A stretch of 64,000 nt of DNA from Nocardioides speluncae (lineage in GTDB: Bacteria; Actinomycetota; Actinomycetes; Propionibacteriales; Nocardioidaceae): NCBI RefSeq assembly GCF_003121585.1, contig NZ_QEOO01000042.1, forward strand, positions 176,745-240,744, read 5' to 3'. The notes under the pieces are model-generated. The model was given only the letters and a program-made list of their open reading frames with translations, did no database searches and was not told the origin of the DNA. Position 1 is the first letter of the stretch, and each line of letters starts with the position of its first letter. Positions 25,821 through 36,150 of the stretch are shown here, piece after piece. Made by a program: the position numbers and the translations under genes.

Positions 25821-26776
25821 GCGAGCTGGTCCCGCGCGGACGCGGTCTCGGCGGCGGCGAGGCCGACCATCGCGGCGATCTCGGAGCTCACGATGTCGGG
25901 AGCCTCGTACGGCAGCATGTGCCCGGCGCCGTCGACCACGACCAGGCGGGCGCCGTCGGCCAGCCGGGCCAGGCTCAGGCTGTCGGCGTGGGGAACCAGC
26001 CGTTCGCGGTCACCCGACAGCACCACGGTCCGGGCCGGCTCCAGCCGGGCCATCGTCATCCGCTCGTCGTGGGCCAGCACCCTGGGCACGAACCGGGTCG
26101 TGAACCGCAGCCGGCTGCGGTGCACCATGTGCGCGGTGCGGGTCCGAGCGCTGCGGGGGCCGCTGGGTCCGACCGCGATCTTGCTGGCCGCTAGCAGGGA
26201 CGGACGCAGGCCGACCCGGCGCCACGCGGCGTGCGGCAGCCGGCCGACGCCGGCGAACACCGGCACCGCAAGCAGCCTGAGCAGCTGGTGCACCGGCGCC
26301 ATCCGGTCGGGGAAGCCGAGCGTGATCGTCTTCCGTAGCGGTCCGGCGCTGGTCGACACGAGGAGTACGCCGGCCACCCGCTCGCGGAGCAGGCGCGGCT
26401 GCTGGGCGGCCAGGCCCATGATCGTCATCCCGCCCATCGAGTGGCCGACCAGCACGACCCGACCCGTCGGCGCGGTCGCCTCGATCACGGCGGCGAGGTC
26501 GTCGCCGAGCTGCCGGACACCGGCGATCGAGGGGTCCAGCCCGCGCCAGCCGGAGCGGCCGTGCCCGCGGTGGTCGTAGAAGACCCGGCGCACGTCGGTG
26601 TCCTGGAAGAACTCCCGCTGCTCGATCCAGGTGGCGAGGTCGACGATGATGCCGTGGATGAAGACCACGGTGACCTCGGCCCGCTCGGGGCCGTCCACCT
26701 CGACGTACAGGCGGGTGCCGTCGGGAGCTGTCACCGGGACCTGCTTGCCGCTGTAGCCCTCGCGCTGCCGGCTCAT
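25817..26776 (-). CDS. Alpha/beta hydrolase
   Basis: The protein (319 residues from the ATG at 26776) has the fold's oxyanion region VVFIHGIIVDLATW, YDHRGHGRSGWRG, the nucleophile elbow VLVGHSMGGMTI and the His region VVDGAGHMLPYEAP, so Ser, Asp and His are all in place. It is probably an esterase or lipase-like enzyme. An in-frame ATG at 26815 would add 13 residues without family support; neither start has a strong ribosome site. It is coupled to the downstream kinase gene. Confidence 0.87.
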   Translation of the reverse strand: MSRQREGYSGKQVPVTAPDGTRLYVEVDGPERAEVTVVFIHGIIVDLATWIEQREFFQDTDVRRVFYDHRGHGRSGWRGLDPSIAGVRQLGDDLAAVIEATAPTGRVVLVGHSMGGMTIMGLAAQQPRLLRERVAGVLLVSTSAGPLRKTITLGFPDRMAPVHQLLRLLAVPVFAGVGRLPHAAWRRVGLRPSLLAASKIAVGPSGPRSARTRTAHMVHRSRLRFTTRFVPRVLAHDERMTMARLEPARTVVLSGDRERLVPHADSLSLARLADGARLVVVDGAGHMLPYEAPDIVSSEIAAMVGLAAAETASARDQLA

Positions 26777-26941
26777 CCCCACCAGTCCCGTCCTCCGGCG
26801 ACCTGCCGAATCCATACCGATGGTACGTGACGGTCGCCACGGCTGAGTCTCGTCGGCCGCCCGTTTGAACGACGTGGCCTTCGGGGAGATGTCTCGACCC
26901 AGGCGCCGACGAGGTGCGGAACAACGAGGAATGCAGAGGGA

Positions 26942-27253
26942 ATGTCAACCTTCCAGCTCAGCCAGAAAGACATGAAGCAGGCCGAGAACGCGGCCACCAA
27001 AGCCGCCGACATCGCGCGCGGGCACGGCTCGTCGGTTCCCCTCGGCGCGGTCGGCGCGGCCATCCCGGGGGCGAAGTCGGTCGGCTTCCTGTCGGAGCTA
27101 GGCACTAGCTGGGACGAGGAGATCAAGGCCTGGGCAGACAGCACCGAGGCGTTCGGGAACGACATCGCCGCGACCAGCGCCGACACCCAGACCACCGACG
27201 GAGCTGCCGGCGGCCTGTTCGACGACCTCTTCGGCCTCATCGGAGGCAACTAG
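26942..27253 (+). CDS. Small WXG100-like helical protein
   Basis: The 103-residue protein has two predicted helices (about 6-25 and 45-80) joined by a Gly/Pro/Ala loop, no cysteines and no signal peptide, which is the WXG100/Esx build. The turn carries GTSWDEE rather than W-x-G, so assignment to the type VII export family is an inference. The TAG stop is provided by the CTAG that flanks the MITE-like element, so the original C-terminus may have been different. It likely acts with the downstream zincin. Confidence 0.65.
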   Translation: MSTFQLSQKDMKQAENAATKAADIARGHGSSVPLGAVGAAIPGAKSVGFLSELGTSWDEEIKAWADSTEAFGNDIAATSADTQTTDGAAGGLFDDLFGLIGGN

Positions 27254-27410
27254 TGGTCACTCCCGGAAGTTCGTCGGTGTCTGAGTGGTCAGGGCACGCA
27301 CATCGCTGCGTTGCCGTCGGTCGACGGGCCACCGGCCCGCCTCCCTCCGACGCCTTGCGCTGCACGCACCCTGACCACTCATACCCTCGAAGAACTTCCG
27401 GGAGTGACCA
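27254..27410 (+). mobile_element. MITE-like element, copy 1
   Basis: The 157-bp palindromic element has perfect 19-bp terminal inverted repeats TGGTCACTCCCGGAAGTTC, plus an inner mirrored TGAGTGGTCAGGG block. It encodes no transposase. The left flank is CTAG (27250-27253) and the right flank CTGA. An almost identical copy lies inverted at 50406-50563. It separates the WXG-like gene from the zincin gene and ends three bases before the zincin ATG. Confidence 0.88.
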
Positions 27411-27413
27411 CTG

Positions 27414-28481
27414 ATGACGCTCACCTTCGGCGAGGTCCAGACCTGGCGGTCCGCACCGCTCGGCAAGGCGGGTGAGAGCGTCAAGAAAGATGCGGACGCC
27501 CTCGAGGAGAGCCGAGACGGGCTCGAGAAACAGGGCATCCCCGACTCGTGGCAGGGGCTCTCGCGGTTCTTCGCCGTGGCCCGGCGCAACGCCCTGGTCG
27601 GCCAGATGACGACCCACGTCGAGGGCAAGCGCAAGCTTCAGCGAGCACTAATCGCCGCCGAGACCGACGTCATCGAGATCGAGCGCCTGGTCAAAGACGT
27701 GGTCGACACGGCGCGGACCCAGGAGTTCGGGATCGCGGCAGACGGATCGGTGACCGACGGCGCCACTCCCCCGGAGTTCAACAACAGGTGGGAGGCCGAG
27801 GAGTACGGCCGCGGCCGCAGCGGCCAGGCCCAGGCAATCGCCGACGACATCTCCACCATCCTGGCGAACGCGGCGGTGGTCGACGCGACCATCGCCAACG
27901 GCATCCCAGCGGGTCATGTCTCGGAGATCGACGAGCGGGGCACCGTCTCCCCCGAGGTCGCCAAGCGCTGGTCCGAGCTCAGCGACGACGAGCGCAAGGC
28001 GATCATCGAGCAGCAGATCGAGGAGCTCGCCGAGGCCTACGGCATCGACAACCCCACGATCATCTGGGAGCAGCTGAGCGGCAACGGCTCGTGGAGCGAG
28101 GAGAACGGCGGCGAGGTCCGACTCAACATCGACAATATCGACGACCCCGACATCCTCCACACCGTCGCCCACGAGATGCAGCACGCCCGCCAGCACGAAG
28201 CCGTCCGGGACAACAACGACTGGCAGTTTCCCTGGGAGGACGACCCGTTCGACATGCACGAGGACGACGGGATCACCGAGGACCAGGCCGACGCGTGGGA
28301 GGACAACTTCGACAACTACCAGGACTCCGACGGCCCCGATGACCCGGAGATCCCCGGCGACGCCTACGAGGAGTACTACGAGCAGCCGGTCGAGTCGAAC
28401 GCCCGGGACGAGGGCAGGGAGTACGTCGACGGGCTGACCGAGGACGAGCTGGACCGGCTTCTTGAGGAGAGCCAGGAATGA
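27414..28481 (+). CDS. Zincin-type metallopeptidase with WXG-like N-terminal domain
   Basis: The 355-residue protein starts with a helical region (about 1-110; VQTWRSAPLGKAGESVKKDA, IPDSWQGLSRFF) like the export domains of type VII effectors. The C-terminal part holds a zinc-protease motif, HTVAHEMQHARQHE (His253, Glu254, His257), and further down EEYYEQPVESNARDEGREY, where the Glu before S-N-A could be the third ligand, as in polymorphic toxin zincins. No signal peptide is seen. The only Shine-Dalgarno sequence, GGGAG nine bases before the ATG, lies in the MITE-like element's arm. It overlaps the next gene by four bases. Confidence 0.72.
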   Translation: MTLTFGEVQTWRSAPLGKAGESVKKDADALEESRDGLEKQGIPDSWQGLSRFFAVARRNALVGQMTTHVEGKRKLQRALIAAETDVIEIERLVKDVVDTARTQEFGIAADGSVTDGATPPEFNNRWEAEEYGRGRSGQAQAIADDISTILANAAVVDATIANGIPAGHVSEIDERGTVSPEVAKRWSELSDDERKAIIEQQIEELAEAYGIDNPTIIWEQLSGNGSWSEENGGEVRLNIDNIDDPDILHTVAHEMQHARQHEAVRDNNDWQFPWEDDPFDMHEDDGITEDQADAWEDNFDNYQDSDGPDDPEIPGDAYEEYYEQPVESNARDEGREYVDGLTEDELDRLLEESQE

Positions 28482-28987
28482 GAACCTACGAAGATCTGGT
28501 CACCGCCTATCTGTCCGAGCCCGGGCCGGCCACCTTGAGTGCACTGCGTCGGGCCGTGCGATCCGCGCCGAACTTCAGCGCGGACCTCACCTTCGACCGA
28601 ACCGTCGACCCGCTGCTCGCAAGCGGCAGGTACGCCGAGGCGGTCACCGCCCTGCGCGAGCTGATGCCCGGCGGCCTGTTCAGCCCCGGCGTACACACCC
28701 GCCTCGCCAGCGCGTTGCGCCACACCGGACAGACCCAGGTCGCCGCGCGGGAGTCCACGCTCGCACGCGCCGCCGTCGCCAGCATCGTCTCCACCGGCGA
28801 CGGCAGCGCCGAGCGGCCCTGGTCGGTGCTACGCGTCCGTGACGAGTACGACGTACTCAGCTCGATGAAGAAGACTCCGGCTCGTCAGGAGCTCGTCAGG
28901 GACGGAGCGCGCTACCTCGACCACCACATCTGCGCCGACGGCAGCGACGTCTACTTCGACGTCACCGAGCTGTTCGATCGCGTCTGA
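28478..28987 (+). CDS. DUF4919-like protein, candidate zincin partner or immunity protein
   Basis: The 169-residue protein has a helical repeat-like N-terminal half (RYAEAVTALRELMPGGLFSPG, RLASALRHTGQTQVAARES) and a C-terminal beta section GDGSAERPWSVLRVRDEYDVL...DVYFDVTELFD that resembles DUF4919 proteins. It has no signal peptide. The ATGA overlap with the zincin gene means they are made together, the arrangement expected of an effector with its immunity protein or chaperone. That role is inference. Confidence 0.62.
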   Translation: MRTYEDLVTAYLSEPGPATLSALRRAVRSAPNFSADLTFDRTVDPLLASGRYAEAVTALRELMPGGLFSPGVHTRLASALRHTGQTQVAARESTLARAAVASIVSTGDGSAERPWSVLRVRDEYDVLSSMKKTPARQELVRDGARYLDHHICADGSDVYFDVTELFDRV

Positions 28988-29006
28988 GCCGACGGAAGGA
29001 GCCATC

Positions 29007-30059
29007 ATGCGGAGCACGCCTCGCCGGGCGGCGTACGCGAGCGCACTGGTCGGCCTGCTGGTCGCCGCGAGCACCCTGGCCGGCTGTGCTGACGGGTCCA
29101 GCGGGGACGACGGCGGTGACTCGAACGGGACCGAGCAGTCCGAGCCGGCCGGTGACGTCCCGTTCAGCCTGGTCCTGCCCGACCAGCTCTGGGTGAGCGC
29201 GGACGGGAGTGAGGTGCTGGCCGACTGCGCGGGCGGCATCTGCCGCTGGGACGCCGCCGAGGGAACCCTCCAGCAGGTCGACGACGGCAGCCACGTCGCG
29301 GTCAGCCCGGACTGGTCGCTGTTCGCGAGTGTCGGGGACGGCGCGACCGTGGTGCTCACCGATGAGTCGGGCGAGGTCGTCCGCGAGCTCACCGGGCTCC
29401 ACGACGAGGACGTCGTAGACGCGTCGCCGGTCCGGGCGGTCGCGTTGAGTCCCGATGGCACGCTGGTCGCCGGCGCCGACATGGACGGCCAGGTGATCGT
29501 CTGGTCGGTCGAGGACGGCGCCGAGGTGGCCGCCATCGAGACCGGCGGCGACGACGCCTCTGCGCTTGCCTTCAGCCCCGACGGCGAGCTGCTCGCGGCC
29601 GCCAGCGACCAGGTCCGCGTGTACGCCGTCGACTCCGGCGACGCCGTGGCCACCGCGGAGGGGTCCGGGTCGACGGCGTTCGGCCTGGCCTGGAGCCCGA
29701 ACGGTCGGTGGCTGGCGGGTCCCGGCACGGACGGAGCGCCGACGGTGTGGGAGACCGACGACTTCGCCCAGGTCGACCAGCTTCCCGAGCGTCAGCTGCG
29801 CGACCTCGCCTTCGCGCCCGGCTCCGACACCCTCGCGGTCACCGACACCAAGGACGACGTCGTCCGCCTATGGAGCCTCGGGGAGTCCGCTAGCGAGAGC
29901 CCGGTCCGCGAGCTGGTCGGCCACTCCGACGAGCCCGGCGCGGTCGTCTTCTCCCCCGACGGCCGGACCCTCTTCTCGGTGGAGGGGTCCGACGGCGTCA
30001 TTTCGTGGGAGGTCCGGACCGGAGCGATCCGCGACCGGTTCGAGCTCCCGAAACGCTGA
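29007..30059 (+). CDS. WD40 beta-propeller lipoprotein
   Basis: The 350-residue protein has a lipoprotein signal (SALVGLLVAASTLAGC, lipobox LAGC with Cys at about residue 27), an acidic linker and then WD40-like repeats (VRAVALSPDGTLVAGADMDG, ASALAFSPDGELLAAASDQ, AFGLAWSPNGRWLAGPGTDG). These form a propeller on the outer face of the membrane, probably for protein binding. AAGGAG precedes the ATG. It lies 19 bases after the DUF4919-like gene and may belong to the same operon. Confidence 0.88.
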   Translation: MRSTPRRAAYASALVGLLVAASTLAGCADGSSGDDGGDSNGTEQSEPAGDVPFSLVLPDQLWVSADGSEVLADCAGGICRWDAAEGTLQQVDDGSHVAVSPDWSLFASVGDGATVVLTDESGEVVRELTGLHDEDVVDASPVRAVALSPDGTLVAGADMDGQVIVWSVEDGAEVAAIETGGDDASALAFSPDGELLAAASDQVRVYAVDSGDAVATAEGSGSTAFGLAWSPNGRWLAGPGTDGAPTVWETDDFAQVDQLPERQLRDLAFAPGSDTLAVTDTKDDVVRLWSLGESASESPVRELVGHSDEPGAVVFSPDGRTLFSVEGSDGVISWEVRTGAIRDRFELPKR

Positions 30060-30124
30060 CCGGCGCCCGCGGGCGCCCGAGGTCGAACCGCCCGCACACC
30101 TGCCGAGTACCACCCAGGCGAGCG

Positions 30125-31999
<1,875 letters not shown>

Positions 32000-32105
32000 G
32001 TACGTCTTTCGTCGGATCGGTGCTCACTTCGAGGTCGCGACATTCTCCCATGCGCACCCAGCAGACCCCGCCTCGGCGACGATTCGCCGACCGCGCCCAG
32101 ACGCG

Positions 32106-32123
32106 ATGTCTGATGCCAGACAT
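32106..32123. promoter_or_regulatory. Inverted repeat, possible GntR-type operator
   Basis: ATGTCTG and CAGACAT are separated by ATGC, upstream of lepA on one side and the esterase genes on the other. The TGTCTG/CAGACA symmetry suits a GntR-family site, but no such regulator lies in the window. Confidence 0.35.
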
Positions 32124-32190
32124 TTCTTGCTTCTGATCGAAGTTGATCGCTTCTACCCCTTTTCACGCAGTGATGTTGGTCATACATTCG

Positions 32191-32206
32191 GTGGAACGCG
32201 TTCCAC
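32191..32206. promoter_or_regulatory. LacI-type palindromic operator
   Basis: GTGGAACGCGTTCCAC is a perfect 16-bp palindrome with a central CG, typical of LacI-family operators. It lies 20 bases before the esterase ATG, overlapping the likely promoter or leader. Confidence 0.6.
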
Positions 32207-32226
32207 TTCTTGGAAGGTCCCCTCAC

Positions 32227-33099
32227 ATGCGCCACTCCTCGACCACGCTCGCCAAGCTCGCCGCCGGCCTCACCGTCGGCCTGCTCGCGCCACTTCTGGT
32301 GGTGATGATGTCCGCGCCGGCACGAACCGAGCCCGCTCCCCCGGCGGCCGCCGCCTGCTCCTTGACCGCGACCGGGGGAACGGTCACCAAGACGATCTGG
32401 ATGGGCGCCACGCTGCGCAGCTACAACATCCGAGTGCCCGCCGGCCTGTCCGGGAGCGTGCCGCTGCTGGTCAGCCACCACGGGCTCAACTCCAACGCGT
32501 TCTTCCAGGAGACGACGACCGGCTGGAGCCCGTACGCCGACAGCAAGAAGTTCATCGTCGCCTACCCCGCCGGCAGCAGCTGGGGACAGGGCTGGACCCT
32601 GACGCCCAACTCCGGGGACTCGGCGTTCGTGAAGAAGATGGTGGACCAGATCAAGGCCACCTACTGCGTCGACGCCAACCGGGTGTACGCCGAGGGCGGC
32701 TCGCTGGGCGGCTACATGACCCAGCGCGTCCTGTGCGACCACGAGAGCACCTTCGCCGCCGGCGTCAGCACCATCTCCGGCGAGCTCACCACCGGCTGCA
32801 CCATCGACCGCCCGGTCTCGGTCGGCATCGTCAACGTCGAGGGCGACCCGCTCTTCCCGACCTCGCCGCAGAGCACCGACGCCCGCGACGCCTGGCTCGA
32901 GCGGAGCGACTGCGAGACCACGGGTACCGCCGTACCCAATCAGTACGGCGCCAACAGCCGGGTCTACTCGTGTGCCGCCGGTGAGCAGGTCCTCTGGCGT
33001 ACCTACGCCGGCACCAGCCACGCCTACCCGACCGGCGCCGCGCTGACCGACTTCCACGACCGCGTCTGGTCGTTCCTGCAGGCCCATCCCAAGGCCTGA
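32227..33099 (+). CDS. Secreted LpqC/PHB-depolymerase-like esterase (copy 1)
   Basis: The 290-residue protein has a signal peptide (KLAAGLTVGLLAPLLVVMMSA) and an Esterase_phd-type alpha/beta fold: YNIRVPAGLSGSVPLLV, the nucleophile elbow YAEGGSLGGYMTQRV, and a late His (GTSHAYPTGAAL). Four or more cysteines (CSLT, YCVD, LCDHE, DCETT) suggest disulphides outside the cell. It may cut polyester or feruloyl-type esters. The ATG at 32227 has GGAAGG nine bases upstream. A close paralogue follows 24 bases later. Confidence 0.87.
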   Translation: MRHSSTTLAKLAAGLTVGLLAPLLVVMMSAPARTEPAPPAAAACSLTATGGTVTKTIWMGATLRSYNIRVPAGLSGSVPLLVSHHGLNSNAFFQETTTGWSPYADSKKFIVAYPAGSSWGQGWTLTPNSGDSAFVKKMVDQIKATYCVDANRVYAEGGSLGGYMTQRVLCDHESTFAAGVSTISGELTTGCTIDRPVSVGIVNVEGDPLFPTSPQSTDARDAWLERSDCETTGTAVPNQYGANSRVYSCAAGEQVLWRTYAGTSHAYPTGAALTDFHDRVWSFLQAHPKA

Positions 33100-33123
33100 C
33101 GCCACTTCACCTGGAGGAAGAAG

Positions 33124-33993
33124 ATGTCCATCACCGCATCACGGCTCCGGCGGCTCGCCGCCGGGCTCGCCGTCGGGATCGTGGCGCCACTGCTCGTGGC
33201 GCTCGTCCCGGCCCACACCCAGGCCGCCGCACCCGCACCCGCGGCCGCCTGCTCGCTCACGCCGACCGGCGGCACCGTCACCAAGGTGATCTGGATCGGC
33301 ATCGAGGCGCGCAGCTACAACATCCGTGTCCCGTCCGGCCTGTCCGGCAGCGTGCCGCTGCTGATGGACTTCCACGGCCTCGGCTCCAACGCGTTCTTCC
33401 AGGAGGTCGCCTCCGGCTGGAGCCCGTACGCCGACAGTAAGAAGTTCATCGTCGCCTACCCCGCCGGCAGCAGCTGGGGCCAGGGCTGGAACCTGCTCCC
33501 GAACTCCGGCGACTCCACGTTCGTGAAGCGGGTCGTCGACCAGGTCAAGGCGACGTACTGCATCGACAGCAACCGGGTGTACGCCGAGGGCGGCTCGCTG
33601 GGCGGCTACATGACCCAGCGGGTCCTCTGCGACCACGAGAGCACCTTCGCGTCCGGCGTCAGCACCATCTCCGGCGAGCTGACCACCGGCTGCACCGTGA
33701 GCCGGCCGGTGTCGGTCGGCGTGGTCAACGTCGAGGGCGACCCGCTCTTCCCGACCTCGCCGCAGAGCACCGACGCCCGCAACGCCTGGCTGACCCGCAG
33801 CAGCTGCGAGACCACCGGCACCGCCGACCCGAACTCGTTCGGTGCGAACGGCCGGGTCTACTCGTGTGCCGCCGGCGAGCAGGTGCTCTGGCGCACCTAC
33901 ACCGGCACCAGCCACTCCTACCCGACGGGAGCGGCGCTCACCGATTTCCACAATCGGGTGTGGTCGTTCCTGCAGGCGAACCCGAAGCCCTAG
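33124..33993 (+). CDS. Secreted LpqC/PHB-depolymerase-like esterase (copy 2)
   Basis: The 289-residue protein is a tandem paralogue of the preceding esterase, with the same signal peptide plan, EGGSLGGYMTQRVLC elbow and GTSHSYPTGAAL His region, and the same cysteine pattern. Long stretches are identical, so the duplication looks recent or subject to gene conversion. It should be co-transcribed with copy 1, under the LacI-like operator. A GGAGGAAG site precedes the ATG. Confidence 0.88.
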   Translation: MSITASRLRRLAAGLAVGIVAPLLVALVPAHTQAAAPAPAAACSLTPTGGTVTKVIWIGIEARSYNIRVPSGLSGSVPLLMDFHGLGSNAFFQEVASGWSPYADSKKFIVAYPAGSSWGQGWNLLPNSGDSTFVKRVVDQVKATYCIDSNRVYAEGGSLGGYMTQRVLCDHESTFASGVSTISGELTTGCTVSRPVSVGVVNVEGDPLFPTSPQSTDARNAWLTRSSCETTGTADPNSFGANGRVYSCAAGEQVLWRTYTGTSHSYPTGAALTDFHNRVWSFLQANPKP

Positions 33994-33996
33994 GGC

Positions 33997-34020
33997 CCTC
34001 CCCTCACCCAGGAGGGGAGG
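33997..34020. terminator. Convergent terminator hairpin
   Basis: CCTCCCCT pairs with AGGGGAGG across an 8-base loop, directly between the second esterase gene and the end of the converging amide hydrolase gene. Confidence 0.65.
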
Positions 34021-35157
34021 TCAGCGCGCGAGCGGGATCCGATGGACCCGCTCGCGCGCCTGACCGGTGAATAGGTGCGCGTCGCCGTTCGCCAGGTCGT
34101 AGACCACCGACCACTGGGTGTGGTCCTGCCGGACGTCGTACAGCGTCTCCAGGGCAGCACCCACGGTCATCCGGCCGTCGCTGTCGGCGAGCCGCTCGGT
34201 GCAGCCGTTCCATCGGGGGTACGCCGATCGCTGCGGCTCGGGCACCGCTCCGTAGTTGAAGTTCTCCAGCACCAGCCAGGGCTGCTGCTCTGGCCGGTCG
34301 TGGAAGGTGAGCCGACCGCCGACGAACTCGACGATCGTCGCGGCGCCGGCGCGGTCGGCGATCAGGTAGTGCAGCGGCGGGCCACCAGCGAAGTCCAGGT
34401 TGTACGCCGCCACGACCGCCTTGGCGCTCTCGACGGTCCGGCACCGGTCCAGCACCAGTCTCTGCACGCTGACCCCACCCACCGCGAGCAGGTCGTCGGA
34501 GTACGCCGCTCGGGCGCCCTCGTCGGCGGCCAGGCCGATGAACAGCCCGTGCTCGTTGACGCCGTCGAAGGCCAGGCTCGGCGCGCGCGACATGCTCTCG
34601 CGGACACCCGCGTCGTCGAGGTCGAGTGGCCGGCGAATGTCGTCGAACCCGTAGTAGGCGAGATCGGTGACCGCGGTCGAGGCGAATCCGTTGCTCGGGC
34701 GGGCGCGGACGACCATCGCAGGGTGGGGATCCCAGTCGAAGTTGCGGGCCACGATCGGGCGGTCCGGGTCGCCGAGCGCCGCGAACAGCGTGCAGCCGAA
34801 CGGCGGCAGGCTCGCCGTCACCGCCCACTCGGCGCGGGCGGCCGCGTTCAGCTCGCCCTCTCCCTCGACCGTGGGCGAGCTGCCCCACCAGTCGATCTGG
34901 TACGTCGGGTGCTCGTCGATGCGGACCACCGAAGCCAGCGAGCGCTGCTGCTCGGCGCCGGTCTGCACGATCCGCAGAGGCTCGGCCGTCGTGGTTCCGC
35001 CGCCCTTCGGCGTACCGCTGCCCGGCGCCGACGGCTGCGCCGTCTCGGCCGGCGAGCCGCTCTCGCTGCAGCCGGCCAGCGGGGTCAGGGCGGCACCGGC
35101 CGCCACGCCCACACCGGCCTGGAGCACCTCTCGACGGGACAACACGCTCATCAGCAT
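34021..35157 (-). CDS. Tat lipoprotein, linear amide C-N hydrolase (Ntn type)
   Basis: The 378-residue protein has a twin-arginine motif (SRREVLQAG) directly followed by a lipobox (TPLAGC), so it is probably a Tat-exported lipoprotein. The mature part resembles choloylglycine hydrolase/C45 acyltransferase Ntn enzymes: PPFGCTLFAAL with Cys122 as possible nucleophile, IVARNFDWDPHPA, and later FDGVNEHGLFIG and ENFNYG. Unlike classical Ntn enzymes the Cys is not exposed by an obvious propeptide cut, so the maturation is unclear. A second ATG at 35151 is possible. Confidence 0.78.
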   Translation of the reverse strand: MLMSVLSRREVLQAGVGVAAGAALTPLAGCSESGSPAETAQPSAPGSGTPKGGGTTTAEPLRIVQTGAEQQRSLASVVRIDEHPTYQIDWWGSSPTVEGEGELNAAARAEWAVTASLPPFGCTLFAALGDPDRPIVARNFDWDPHPAMVVRARPSNGFASTAVTDLAYYGFDDIRRPLDLDDAGVRESMSRAPSLAFDGVNEHGLFIGLAADEGARAAYSDDLLAVGGVSVQRLVLDRCRTVESAKAVVAAYNLDFAGGPPLHYLIADRAGAATIVEFVGGRLTFHDRPEQQPWLVLENFNYGAVPEPQRSAYPRWNGCTERLADSDGRMTVGAALETLYDVRQDHTQWSVVYDLANGDAHLFTGQARERVHRIPLAR

Positions 35158-35211
35158 GGCACCGACGCGCCGGCAAACGCAGATGCGAGCAGGCAACAGG
35201 TTGGGCACGAT

Positions 35212-36150
35212 GTGCGCGTGCACATTCCTCACGGAAACACCGCCCAGCGCCTGGAGTGGCGCTTCCTGCCGCCTGAGCTCCGCGCAGCCATCGAGGAGCG
35301 CTGCGGCGCGCCGGTCGTCGACTCGGTGTCGCAGGGTGCGGGCTTCACGCCCGGCTTCGCCTCGGTGCTGACCTGTGCCGACGGGAGCCGGCACTTCGTG
35401 AAGGCCGCCTCGACGAAGGCGCAGCGGATGTTCGCCTCCGCCTACCGTGAGGAGGCCCGCAAGCTTGCCGCGCTGCCGCCCGAGGCGCCGGCGCCGCGGC
35501 TGCTGTGGACCATCGACGAGGACTGGGTGGTGCTCGGTCTGGAGTACGTCGAGTGCCGCAACCCGCACCGGCCGTGGCGGGACGACGAGCTGGCGGCCTG
35601 CCTGGACGCGGTCGAGCTGGCAGCGAAAGTCCTCACCCCCGTCCCCGAGGGTCTGGAGCTCGGCAACTTCCTCGACGAGTTCAGCAACTGGCCGGAGAAC
35701 TGGGACCGCGTCGCCGAGTCCCGGCCGGACCTGCCCCATCTCGCCGAGGCCGCTGAGCTCGCCGCCCGGTACACCGAGATCGCCGAGGGCGACACCGTGG
35801 TTCACACCGACGTCCGCGATGACAACTTCCTGATCCGGCCCGACGGCAGCGTGCTGATCTGTGACTGGAACTGGCCGGTCGCCGGCGCCGACTGGCTGGA
35901 CTCGCTGTTCACGCTGATCGGACCCCGCGGCGACGGCATCGACGTGGACGCCGTGATCGCCAGCCGTCCGCTGCTGCACGACGTACCGGCCGACCACATC
36001 GACATCGCGTTGGCACTGATCGCCGGCTACTTCTTCACCTCCGCCGACGAGCCGGTGCCGCCGAGCTCGCCGCATATCCGCGACGCCCAGGCCTGGCAGC
36101 GCGACGTCATCTGGGCCTGGCTCGGAGAGCGGCGCGGCTGGAACCCGTGA
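35212..36150 (+). CDS. Aminoglycoside phosphotransferase-like kinase
   Basis: The 312-residue protein shows APH-type motifs: SRHFVKAASTKAQRM, WVVLGLEYVECRN hinge, the catalytic loop TVVHTDVRDDNFLI and metal site LICDWNWPVAGADW. The start is a GTG at 35212, divergent from the Tat lipoprotein gene 54 bases away. No strong ribosome site is seen, so the mRNA may be nearly leaderless. It overlaps the PAP2 gene by four bases. The substrate is unknown. Confidence 0.83.
   Translation: MRVHIPHGNTAQRLEWRFLPPELRAAIEERCGAPVVDSVSQGAGFTPGFASVLTCADGSRHFVKAASTKAQRMFASAYREEARKLAALPPEAPAPRLLWTIDEDWVVLGLEYVECRNPHRPWRDDELAACLDAVELAAKVLTPVPEGLELGNFLDEFSNWPENWDRVAESRPDLPHLAEAAELAARYTEIAEGDTVVHTDVRDDNFLIRPDGSVLICDWNWPVAGADWLDSLFTLIGPRGDGIDVDAVIASRPLLHDVPADHIDIALALIAGYFFTSADEPVPPSSPHIRDAQAWQRDVIWAWLGERRGWNP

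Noticed and set aside
34075..35211. Long plus-strand frame running into the kinase gene
   Set aside because: Antisense to the Tat lipoprotein hydrolase; only the part from the GTG at 35212 has kinase motifs.
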